From CAWBJP01 sp963789165 (lineage in GTDB: Bacteria > Actinomycetota > Acidimicrobiia > IMCC26256 > BP-133): DNA of 64,000 nucleotides. The position numbers and the translations under genes are program-made. The notes beneath the pieces are model-generated. The model was not told the DNA's origin. It saw only the letters and a list, made by a program, of their open reading frames with translations, and did not search any database. Numbering within the stretch: the stretch's first letter is position 1; each line of letters starts with the position of its first letter. Positions 25,522-33,864 of the stretch are shown piece by piece. The stretch is from positions 1 through 64,000 of the forward strand of contig CAWBJP010000010.1 of NCBI GenBank assembly GCA_963789165.1. Reading direction: 5' to 3'.

Positions 25522-26698
25522 TCACTGGGCGGCCAGGCGCCGGGGGGCGGCCAAAGGCCGGAGCCGCTCGACGGCCGCGGGGATGACGGCCAGCGCCTCA
25601 TCGACCTCCGCCTCGGTGGAGGACCACCCGAAGGTAAGCCGCAACGAGGAGCGGGCCTGGTCCCGGGGCATGCCCATGGCCGCCAGCACGTGGGAGGGGT
25701 CCATGGCGCCCGAGGCACATGACGAGCCGGCGGCGGCGCACAGGCCCTCCCGGTCGAGGAGGAGGAGCAGCGCCTCGGACTCGACCCCGAGGAAGGTCAC
25801 ATGGCAGTTGTTGACCAGTTTGCGGGCGACGTCGCCGTTGACCGTGATCCCGGGGAGGGTGGCGATGAGGCCGGCGGCCAGGCGGTCCCGCAGGGCGGCC
25901 ACCCGGGGACCCTCCTCGGCCCGCCGCTCCAGGGTGACAGCCAGGGCGGCGGCCATGCCGACGATCCCGGCCACGTTGTGCGTTCCCGAGCGCAGGTCGC
26001 GCTCCTGACCCCCGCCGTCGATGACGGGCTGGAGGTGCGTACCCTTGCGCACCACCAGGGCGCCGACCCCTTTGGGACCGCCGAACTTGTGGGCGGAGAT
26101 CGCCACCAGGGCGGCAGCCGGCCGCGCCGGCGGCCACGTCCAGCCACGGGGCAGCCTGGACCGCGTCGGTGTGGAGGACGGCCCGCGGGGCCCGCTCGGC
26201 CATCACCGCCGCCACCTCGGTCAAGGGCTGGATGGTGCCGACCTCGTTGTTGGCCAGCATCACCGACACCAACGCCGTGCGGTCGTCGAGGGCGCCGGCC
26301 AGGGCGTCGAGGTCGACCACGCCGCCGGCGTCGACCGGCACGATCCCCACCCGGAAGCCGTCCCGCTCCAGGCGCTCGACGCTGTGGAGGACGGCGTGGT
26401 GCTCGACGGCGGTGGTGACGACCCCGTCGCCGAGACCCCGCTGGCGGGCTGAGTGGGCCGCGCCTTTCACGGCCAGGTTGTCGGCCTCGGTGCCCCCGCC
26501 GGTGAAGATGATCTCCCCGGGCCGGACTCCGAGCGCGGCCGCCACCGTCTCCCGGGCCTCCTCGATGGCCGTCTTGGCCGCCCGGGCCGCGGCGTGCTGG
26601 CCGGAGGGGTTCCCGAAGATGCCCGACAGGAAGGGCAGCATCGCCTCCAGCGCCTCGGGACGCATGGGCGTAGTGGCGGCGTGGTCCAGGTAGGGCAT
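25522..26698 (-). CDS. Cysteine desulfurase (NifS/IscS family), one frameshift
   Basis: This PLP enzyme converts cysteine to alanine and delivers persulfide sulfur, here probably to MnmA. About 390 residues. N-terminal hallmark MPYLDHAATTPMRPEALEAM, then FTGGGTEADNLAVKGAA, VTTAVEHHAVLHSVERLERD, MLANNEVGTIQPLTEVAAVM with LHTDAVQAAPWLDV. One frame break near 26120 leads into VAISAHKFGGPKGVGALVVR with the PLP Lys (SAHK), SGTHNVAGIVGMAAAL, and active-site Cys in LCAAAGSSCASGAMDPSHVL. The GSSCASG loop matches the group I (NifS/IscS-like) enzymes. It starts at ATG 26698 with GGAGGG upstream and ends 56 bp before mnmA. Confidence 0.92.
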
Positions 26699-26711
26699 TG
26701 CGCCCTCCAGC

Positions 26712-28086
26712 TTACGAGCGCCGGTCGAGGACGGCGCCGTCGCGGTCGACCCGGGCCCGAACCTGCTCGGGGCGTTCCACGACGTACTGGGTGGCCGCCA
26801 GGGTGGCGTCGAGCTCGCGGAAGAGGGGGCCGAGCCGGTCGATGCCGGCGGGGGCGACGAAGACGATGAGCTCCTCCACGCCGTTGACGCGACGAAGCTC
26901 GGCGGCCCAGGCGGCCACCGCCGGATGCTCGTCGAGGACGTCAAGGTCCCACACCCGCAGGGGGACGGGGGCGCCGTCGCCGGCGGCCACCGGCTCTTCT
27001 TCGGACTCGATGGGAGGGGCAATCGCCGCCGGGGCGGCGGGGCGCCGGGCCGTGGGGACCGGCGCCAACGCCTCCACCACCACCCGGGGGACGACCCGCC
27101 CGCAGGTGGCGCAGCCCGAATCGTCAATCGTGGCCTGGACCCCCGTCCGCAACCGCAGGAAGGCGCTGCCGTGCCAGGCCAGCGATGTCCAGGCCAGCTC
27201 CCCGTCGGGCAGGGTCTCGAGCCACTCGAGGTCGGGAAAGGTGTGAAAGCCCCGCCCGCCCCGGCACTCGCCCCACAGGGACCGCACCCCCGGCGGGGCC
27301 CAGGCGCAGACGACCTCAAGGTCGCCCTCACCCACCCCCCGGCCCTGGGTGCGCAGGTCGTCGCGAGCCGCCTCGTCGAGGGCGGTGCCGAAGCACAAGA
27401 GCGTGCGCAGCCCGGGAAGCCGGCGCTTGGCCGAGCTGAAGGCGGCCAGGACGCCGCCCAGCACGTCGGGCGGTCCGGCCAGCAAGGTGGGGGCGGCCGC
27501 CTCCACCTGCTCCCGGGAGGCGCCCGGGGCCGAAGTGGATGGCCGACACGTGGGCGTGGCGGGCGCCCTCCACCAGCTGCCAGTGGGCGAGGTTCGGACC
27601 GGGTGGGGTGAGGCCGACGATGACGTCGTCCCGGGCGATCTGGGCCAGCTGGAGGAGGCGGCGGCCCGCTTCTCCCAGACGCTGGAGGTCCTCCCCCGAG
27701 TAGCCGAGGGGCACGTCGCCCTCGAGGTGCCAGTGAATCGGCTTGTAGGCGGGGTCGATCAGGTCGCGGTTGAGCTCGGCGACCTTGCCCCGCAACTTCG
27801 CCTTGGTGACGGCCATGACCAGCCGGCGCTCCCCGAACCGGGCGATGGCCCGCTCGGTTGGGCGGAGCACGAAGGCGCCGGGTTCTGACTCCACCTCGTT
27901 CCAGCCCGTGGGTTCCAATTTGGTGAGTTCGTCGATGCCGGTGATGGTCTTGGGGGCGAGCTTGGCCGCCTCGAAGCGCCGCCGGTAGAAGGGCGAGTAC
28001 GGGTAGACGTGGTGGAGGACGTACTCGCGGAGGAGCTCCTCCTGCGCCTTCTGACGGTTGCTGGCCTTCTCTCGGTCCCACTGCAC
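26712..28086 (-). CDS. PaaK-like (phenylacetate-CoA ligase family) AMP-forming enzyme, one frameshift
   Basis: About 458 residues when one break near 27530 is repaired. The N-terminus LREYVLHHVYPYSPFYRRRF with KTITGIDELTKLEPT matches the family's opening YSPFYRxxF...LxDLxxLP motif. Middle segments include DDVIVGLTPPGPNLAHWQLV and TLLAGPPDVLGGVLAAFSSA, LRTLLCFGTALDEAARDDL, FPDLEWLETLPDGELAWTSL, SAFLRLRTGVQATIDDSGCA with CGRVVPR. This resembles the adenylate-forming PaaK/coenzyme F390 synthetase-like group, but the glycine/serine-rich phosphate-binding loop is weak, so activity on a carboxylate is uncertain. GTG at 28086 is leaderless-type. It ends 13 bp before the cysteine desulfurase start. 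Confidence 0.65.
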
Positions 28087-28094
28087 GGTTCGAC

Positions 28095-28100
28095 ACCCTA
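28095..28100 (-). promoter_or_regulatory. -10 hexamer TAGGGT, leaderless type
   Basis: TAGGGT on the minus strand ends 8 nt before GTG 28086. A divergent gene begins at 28134, so two promoters share 47 bp. Confidence 0.5.
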
Positions 28101-28133
28101 GTTACTGTCACACCCAGTCGGCATGATCTGGCC

Positions 28134-28311
28134 ATGACCACACAGCTACGCCTCATCGAGGAGGCGGATACCTCGGGGACACCGACCCCAGGACCCTGGC
28201 GGCTCGACCCCCGGACCCGGGCCATCGGCCGGCCAGGGCATCGCCCGGGCCCGCCAGGAACTGGCGAAGGCCCGGCCCAACATCCCCGAGAAGTTGCGCC
28301 GGGCAGGCTGA
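28134..28311 (+). CDS. Small conserved-type actinobacterial protein, one frameshift
   Basis: About 58 residues: MTTQLRLIEEADTSGTPTPG, then WRLDPRTRAIGR, and, after one extra base near 28230, GQGIARARQELAKARPNIPE with KLRRAG and a TGA at 28309. The WRLDxxTRxxGRxGIAxAR pattern is one I associate with small proteins found widely in actinobacteria, function unknown. A CATGAT hexamer 6 nt upstream of the ATG could be its -10 box. Confidence 0.55.
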
Positions 28312-28356
28312 TATTCCGGGGACGCCCCGGGCCCCCTGGCTACGCTGTCGCCGACC

Positions 28357-28590
28357 TTGGAGGTGGACGCATGGCGGTGGGGGGACGACCCGGAGCTCGA
28401 GGAGCTGCGGCAGCTGATCTACGAGGATGGCTGGGAGCCGGTGCGGGCGACGATCGGCCATGGCCCGCAGGCGTCGGATACGGTGGTGGTGGAGAAGGGC
28501 GAGGAGACGCGGACGGTCACCTCGGACCACATCGCCTTCCACCGCTTCGTCGAGGGCCTCCGGGAAGACAACCCGTCCCTGCCCTCCTGA
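28357..28590 (+). CDS. Small protein of unknown function
   Basis: A 77-residue acidic protein (VDAWRWGDDPELEELRQLIY, GWEPVRATIGHGPQASDTVV, HIAFHRFVEGLREDN). It starts at TTG 28357 or GTG 28363; TACGCT lies 10 nt upstream of the TTG. Codon use and a clean stop support it as real. No known motif. Confidence 0.45.
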   Translation: MEVDAWRWGDDPELEELRQLIYEDGWEPVRATIGHGPQASDTVVVEKGEETRTVTSDHIAFHRFVEGLREDNPSLPS

Positions 28591-28646
28591 CCCCCCATGA
28601 ACTTGGCGCGAATCCGCGGATAGCGGGGAATCCACGCCCAAGAAGA

Positions 28647-30231
28647 TCAGCGGGCGGGGTGGTAGACCCCGAACTCCTCCCGCAGCACGTCGCTGACCTC
28701 GCCCAGGGTGGCCAGGCGCTTGAGCGCCTCCTTCATGGGCACGAGCAGGTTCTGCGTGCCCCGGGCCGCGGCGCGCACGTCCTCCAGGGCGGCCTTGACG
28801 GCCGGCGTCGTCCCGCTCGGGCCCGCAGCGCGCGCAGGCGCTCGGCCTGCTCGCGCTCCAGGGCCGGGTCGATCGGGAGGACTCCTCGGGCAGGGCCTCG
28901 CCGCTCGGCGAACCGGTTCACGCCGACGATGACCTTCTCGCCGTCGTCGACGCGCCTTGGCCCACTGGTAGGCGGCCTGCTCGATCTCGTCCTGCATGAA
29001 GCCGGCCTCGATCGCGGCCACCGCCCCGCCCATGGCGTCGATCTTCTCGATGTAGCGCCAGGCCTCGGCCTCGACCGCGTCGGTGAGCGACTCCACGAAG
29101 TAGGAGCCGGCGAGCGGGTCGGCGGTGTCGGTCACGCCGGACTCGTAGGCGATGATCTGCTGGGTCCGCAGCGCGATCTTGGCCGCCCGCTCGGTGGGCA
29201 GGCCGAGCGCCTCGTCGAAGCCGTTGGTGTGCAGGCACTGGGTGCCGCCCAGCACCGCCGCCAGCGCCTGGAGCGTGGTGCGGACGACGTTGTTCTCGGG
29301 CTGCTGGGCGGTGAGCGTCGACCCGCCGGTCTGGGTGTGGAAGCGCAGCAGCTTGGACTGCTCGTCCTTGGCGCCGAAGCGCTCGGTCATGATCCGGTCC
29401 CACATGCGGCGGGCCGCCCGGAACTTGGCCACCTCCTCGAAGAAGTTGTTGTGGCCGTTGAAGAAGAACGACAGGCCGGGGCGCGAACTCGTCGACGTCC
29501 AGGCCGGCGTCGACCGCGGCCTGCACGTAGGCGATGCCGTTGGCGAGCGTGAAGGCGATCTCCTGCACGGCCGTCGAGCCCGCCTCGCGGATGTGGTAGC
29601 CGGAGATCGAGATCGTGTTCCAGCTGCGGGATGCTGCTCCTGGCAGTAGGCGAAGATGTCGGTGATGATCCGCATCGACTGCCGCGGCGGGTAGATGTAG
29701 GTGCCGCGGGCGACGTACTCCTTGAGCATGTCGTTCTGGATGGTGCCGCCGATCTTGGCCGTCGGGCACGCCCTGGCCCTCGGCCACCAGCTCGTAGAGC
29801 AGCAGCAGGATCGGCGGCCGTGGCGTTGATCGTCATCGACGTGGTGACCTTGTCGAGCGGGATGCCGTGGAGGAGGCGCTCCATGTCCTCGAGCGAGTCG
29901 ATGGCCACGCCGACCTTGCCGACCTCGCCCTCGGCCCGGGGGTGGTCGGAGTCGTAGCCCATCTGGGTGGGCAGGTCGAAGGCGCACGACAGGCCGGTCT
30001 GGCCCTGCTCGAGCAGGTAGTGGAAGCGCTCGTTGGTCTCCTCGGCGGTGCCGAAGCCGGCGTACTGGCGCATCGTCCAGAGCGGGAGCGGTACATCTGC
30101 TCGTAGAGCCCGCGGGTGTAGGGCGGCTGTCCGGGACGGCCGAGCGGCTCGTCGGCGTCGACGCCGGCGAGATCCTCGGCCGTGTAGACGGGCTTGATCT
30201 CGATGCCCGAGTCGGTGTGGCGCTTCTCCAT
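28647..30231 (-). CDS. Methylmalonyl-CoA mutase family large (substrate-binding) subunit, frameshifted
   Basis: This adenosylcobalamin-dependent acyl-CoA mutase rearranges carbon skeletons of acyl-CoAs, for example methylmalonyl-CoA to succinyl-CoA. About 527 residues, lacking the C-terminal B12-binding domain, which a separate small subunit must supply. Readable across frames: TRGLYEQMYR, TMRQYAGFGTAEETNERFHY, GLSCAFDLPTQMGYDSDHPR, IPLDKVTTSMTINA, KIGGTIQNDMLKEYVARGTY, SMRIITDIFAYC, SGYHIREAGSTAVQEIAFTL, FFFNGHNNFFEEVAKFRAAR, RFHTQTGGSTLTAQQPENNV and TQCLHTNGFDEALGLPTERA. The end is LREEFGVYHPAR. The length and ending match the MCM/isobutyryl-CoA mutase large-subunit group, so the exact substrate is open. 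ATG 30231 is leaderless-type. Confidence 0.88.
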
Positions 30232-30238
30232 ATTCCGA

Positions 30239-30244
30239 AGCCTA
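30239..30244 (-). promoter_or_regulatory. -10 hexamer TAGGCT, leaderless type
   Basis: TAGGCT on the minus strand ends 7 nt before ATG 30231; no Shine-Dalgarno. Confidence 0.5.
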
Positions 30245-30274
30245 CGGGCTGCCGGGGGCGGCCCCAGACTCGGA

Positions 30275-31908
30275 TCAGCAGGGGCTTCCACCGCAGGGGC
30301 GGCGGTGGGCGTCGTCCGTCTTGATGCGGAAGGCGTCGTCCGCTTCGACGACGAGCGCACCCCCACGTAGCTGCCGGCTCCGACGGTGCGCGCCGCCACC
30401 AGCGGGCCGAGGTCCACCGGCTCGGCCTGGGCGCCCGTCGGTGTACGCAGCAGGCTGGGGTCATCCCGGATGAAGATCACCACGGCCCGTCCACCCGGGG
30501 GGATCTCGACTTGTTCGTCATCGTCGAACCAGAGTTGGCCCCGGTAGGCCGTCTGGGCGTCGGTGTTCCCCGCCACCAGGTGGCCGGCGAAGCGGTCGAG
30601 GAGCAGGGACAGCGGGCGGAAACGCGCATCGCCGTTGCCGAGTATGAAGACCAGGACGTCACGCGAGGGGTCGAGCCGGGCGCCGATGGCGACGTGGCGG
30701 CGCAGGTCGGTGTCGACCCGGCGGATGTTGACGAAGCTCTGGCCCGCCGGGATCCAGCGGTGGTCGGCCAGGCTGACCGGGACCGGCCCCTCACCGGCCA
30801 GGAAGCGGTGGGCGCCGAGGAGGCTGACGGCCACGAGGTAAACGGTGGCGATCTTCTTGACGGGGCGCCGGTGGAGGGCCAGCGGCGCCAGCAGAAGGAG
30901 GAGGGTGGCGGGCAGGTGGCTGAGCGAGTGACCCGCGGTCCCGAAGTGCACGAGCACGTTGAGGCCGAGACCCGGGAGGACAGCGGCGGTCAGGATCCCG
31001 AGGCGCATCGGGCGCCGGGCGTTCCGGTTCCGCACTCTCCCCACGATGCCCAGCAGGCAGAGGGGTACGGCGGCGGCCGCCCCGACCAGGGCGGTGACCA
31101 GCGACCGCCCGGCGTTGTCGCGCACCGCCTCAGCCGGGGCGCCGTAGAAGGGCGACGTCTTCCAGGCCGTGATCTTGAACATGAAGTCGTTGACCGCTTT
31201 GAGCCGGGCCAGGCCGCCCGGCTGCTCGAGGTGCAACGGCACCAACCACACCAGCACGGCCAGCACCCCGACACCCAGGGGGAGGAGCGCATCGGCGGGG
31301 CGCCGGGAGCAGCGGACGAGAACATAGAGGGCCAGCGGGGCGACCACGATGGCGTTGGTGGGACGGAATCCCATGGCCAGGCCGGCCACGGCCGCCGCCC
31401 CCACCGCCTGCCGGCCCCCGGGGCGGGCCCGGAGGGCGAGCACCACCATGGCGCTCAGGGCCAGGGAGTCGAAGACCTTCGAGTTGGCGATCGAGCCGTA
31501 AAACCAGGGAATCGGATTGGTGGCCCACACCGCCGCGGCCACCCAGCCGAGCCAGTCGCCCCCCAGGTGGCGGGCGGCCAGGAACATCAGGGCCCCGGTG
31601 CCGGCGGAGGCGAGGGCGGCCACCAGCACGAGGGAGGCGTGGGCGTCGAGGGGTGACAGGGCGCGGACGAGTCGGGCCAGCACCACGTAGCCCCAGTAGC
31701 CGGGGGCGTTGGGGGAATCCTGCGACACGTCGAAGTGGTCGACGCCGAGTGCGAACTGCACGCCGTCCCACTCGGTGGGCAAGTGGGCCCGGGTGGCGAG
31801 GCGGAGGGCGAGCGTGACCCCGAACACCAGGCCGGGAGCCCAACGCTGCACCCCAGCCCGGCGGGCTTCGGAGGCCGGGGGCAACTGCGGTGGCGCGAGC
31901 ACCGTCAT
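30275..31908 (-). CDS. GT-C-like multi-pass membrane glycosyltransferase, copy 2 of a tandem pair
   Basis: About 545 residues with 9-10 hydrophobic helices in the first 400, then a soluble C-terminal domain. The first outside loop carries HLPTEWDGVQFALGVDHFDV with acidic EWD residues, as expected for lipid-phosphosugar-using GT-C enzymes. Other blocks: SPNAPGYWGYVVLARLVRAL, NPIPWFYGSIANSKVFDSLA, GLAMGFRPTNAIVVAPLALY, VLVHFGTAGHSLSHLPATLL. The C-terminal part (ARLDPSRDVLVFILGNGDAR, PPGGRAVVIFIRDDPSL) matches the partner copy. The reading frame breaks once near 30345; the corrected end is DAFRIKTDDAHRRPC and on to TGA at 30275. The start ATG overlaps the upstream stop (ATGA). Confidence 0.75.
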
Positions 31909-33635
31909 CCGGACCTGGACTGCGGTCCCATCTCCGCCGGGGGTACTTCGGCCACGGTGATCCCGAGGAGGCTGACCCCGGGCGGCACGACCCACACGGT
32001 GGGGCCGGTGGAAAGCGGGAGCGGCGCGGCCCGGCCCGTCCTCACCAGTTCGGCCACCTCGGGCGGAGGGGCGTCGAACACGAAGACGGCCCGACCCCCC
32101 TCAGGGACCTCGAGACGCTGATCGGACTCGGGCCACCACACCCGGTGGCGGCCGGTGCTGACGTGCCGGCCGTCCGTGAGCAGCGCCACCCAGAAGTCGG
32201 GCATGGTCCACATGGCGTGGCGCAGCCGGTGGGCACCGTTCAGCCAGCTGAAAACGAGAACGTCGCGGCGGGGATCGAGCACCCGGCCCACCTCCCGGTA
32301 CCGGTCGACCTCCTCGTCGGTGGCGGCAATGGCGGACGCCGTCATCCGGTAGGGAGCACCGAAGCGCGCCTGGGTGATCTCCAGCGACCCGTCAAGCCAC
32401 CGGCGGGGCAGGACGCCCTCTCCGAAGACGAACCGCTGGGCGGCCAGTCCGCCGGCCAGGACGAGCAGAGCCCCCAGCAGGGCGCGGGAGGCGAGGCGGT
32501 GCGGGCCGGGCCTACCGATGCGGCTCGCCGGCCAGCACAGTCCGAGCACGGCGGCGGGGAGGAAGATCAGCAGGTAGCCCGACTTCCCGAAGTGGACCAG
32601 GTAGTTGAAGGCCACGGCCGGCAGGATGGCGGCGGCCAGGACGCCGGCGCCGAGCGCCACCGGCACCCCTTCGGGCGGCGGACGCTCCCCGTCCCGACGA
32701 CGACGTAGCCAGCCCGCAAGCGCCAGTAGCCCGCCCACTCCGAAGAGAGGAAGGAGCGGACCGAGCGCAGCCAGCGTCTCGGCCGTAGTGCCCACGAGGT
32801 TGTTGTGCACCCGCTCGGGATAACGATCGGAGAACACCGTGGTCTGCGCCGCCGACCCCTCCCACAGGGAGCGGGACTCGCGCCGGATGGCGCCGAAACC
32901 ACCGGGCTGCTCGAGGCTCATAGGTACGGCCCAGCCCGCCACGGCAAGCCCCCCGACAACGACGGTGGCCAGCGCGCCGCGGAGACTGCGCACGCTCCGG
33001 CCGGCCGCCACCAGGGCCAGCGGACCGAGCAGGAACAGCGTGGTGGGGCGGAACCCCGCGCCCAGACCAAGGACGGCGGCGGCGGCCAGCCCGTGGCGAG
33101 AGCCCGGCCGGGCCCGCAGAGCGCAAAGCACCAGCGCCGATACGGTCAGGGCGTCGAAGACGTACACGTTGACCATCGAGCCGTAGAACCACAGGTAGGG
33201 ACAGACGAGGAGGAAGCCGGCGGCGCCCAGGCCGAGGAATGGACCTGCCAGCTCCCGCCCCGCCAGATACGTCAGGGCCACCGCCCCGGCCGACGCCAGC
33301 GCGGCCAGGACCAGCATGGACTGATGGGAGTCGAGGGGGGTGAGGACACGCACCGTCCGCCCGGCGGCGACGTAGAGCCAGTAACCCGGGGCATGGGGTG
33401 AGCCCAGTTGCACGTCGAACCGGTCCAGACCCATGACCAGCTGGACCGAGTCCCATTCGGTGGGATATCGGCTGAAGAACGGGACCCGCAGGGCCAGGGC
33501 CACCACGGCCAAAGCCCAGGGCGTCCCACGCTCGCCCAGGCGCCGGTGCGAGGGCCCGGCCTCCCCGCTCGCGATGGACCCCGCGGGGACCCCATGAGGC
33601 TGGCGAACAGTGACGGAGGACGGTGCGACTCGCAT
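31905..33635 (-). CDS. GT-C-like multi-pass membrane glycosyltransferase, copy 1 of a tandem pair
   Basis: About 576 residues, clean reading frame. Start chosen at ATG 33635 (MRVAPSSVTV); an upstream start at 33713 adds only low-complexity residues. RYPTEWDSVQLVMGLDRFDV in the first loop, SPHAPGYWLYVAAGRTVRVL, CPYLWFYGSMVNVYVFDALT, GAGFRPTTLFLLGPLAL and YLVHFGKSGYLLIFLPAAVL align point by point with the downstream gene, so the pair arose by tandem duplication. The soluble C-terminal domain shows LDPRRDVLVFSWLNGAHRLR and VPEGGRAVFVFDAPPPEVAE. Likely substrate: a polyprenyl-phosphate sugar, acceptor unknown. Confidence 0.75.
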   Translation of the reverse strand: MRVAPSSVTVRQPHGVPAGSIASGEAGPSHRRLGERGTPWALAVVALALRVPFFSRYPTEWDSVQLVMGLDRFDVQLGSPHAPGYWLYVAAGRTVRVLTPLDSHQSMLVLAALASAGAVALTYLAGRELAGPFLGLGAAGFLLVCPYLWFYGSMVNVYVFDALTVSALVLCALRARPGSRHGLAAAAVLGLGAGFRPTTLFLLGPLALVAAGRSVRSLRGALATVVVGGLAVAGWAVPMSLEQPGGFGAIRRESRSLWEGSAAQTTVFSDRYPERVHNNLVGTTAETLAALGPLLPLFGVGGLLALAGWLRRRRDGERPPPEGVPVALGAGVLAAAILPAVAFNYLVHFGKSGYLLIFLPAAVLGLCWPASRIGRPGPHRLASRALLGALLVLAGGLAAQRFVFGEGVLPRRWLDGSLEITQARFGAPYRMTASAIAATDEEVDRYREVGRVLDPRRDVLVFSWLNGAHRLRHAMWTMPDFWVALLTDGRHVSTGRHRVWWPESDQRLEVPEGGRAVFVFDAPPPEVAELVRTGRAAPLPLSTGPTVWVVPPGVSLLGITVAEVPPAEMGPQSRSG

Positions 33636-33718
33636 GCGTGGTCTCGGCGGCAGCCTACCGCCAGCACCCGGACCGAACCCGGACACCGACCCCGGGCCGG
33701 GCCGGCGAAACACCGTTG

Positions 33719-33747
33719 CAGATCCTGGACACTCTGCCTAGGATCTG
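33719..33747. terminator. Short perfect inverted repeat, possible terminator
   Basis: CAGATCCT (33719-33726) and AGGATCTG (33740-33747) form an 8-bp stem with a 13-nt loop, downstream of the SARP gene stop (33865, minus strand) and upstream of the GT-C pair. No T-tract. The 229-bp gap holds no gene I can support. Confidence 0.3.
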
Positions 33748-33864
33748 GCCCGCTGGGATGGCCGATTGCACCGCTCGCCGCCTCTCATCGAGCCATCGGA
33801 CGGAGTGCCGCGCTTCCCCCACGCCTCGTCGGTGGGCAGAGCGCCGAAGGTGCAGAACCCCAAG

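Noticed and set aside
25598..28225. An 875-codon minus-strand frame joining the desulfurase to sequence upstream of it
   Set aside because: The portion before 26698 reads Pro/Arg/Gly nonsense and is the out-of-frame shadow of the PaaK-like gene.
29833..31995. Fusion of the membrane transferase with the mutase N-terminus in one frame
   Set aside because: The frame break near 30345 hides the true stop at 30275, and a leaderless promoter and ATG for the mutase follow at 30231-30244.
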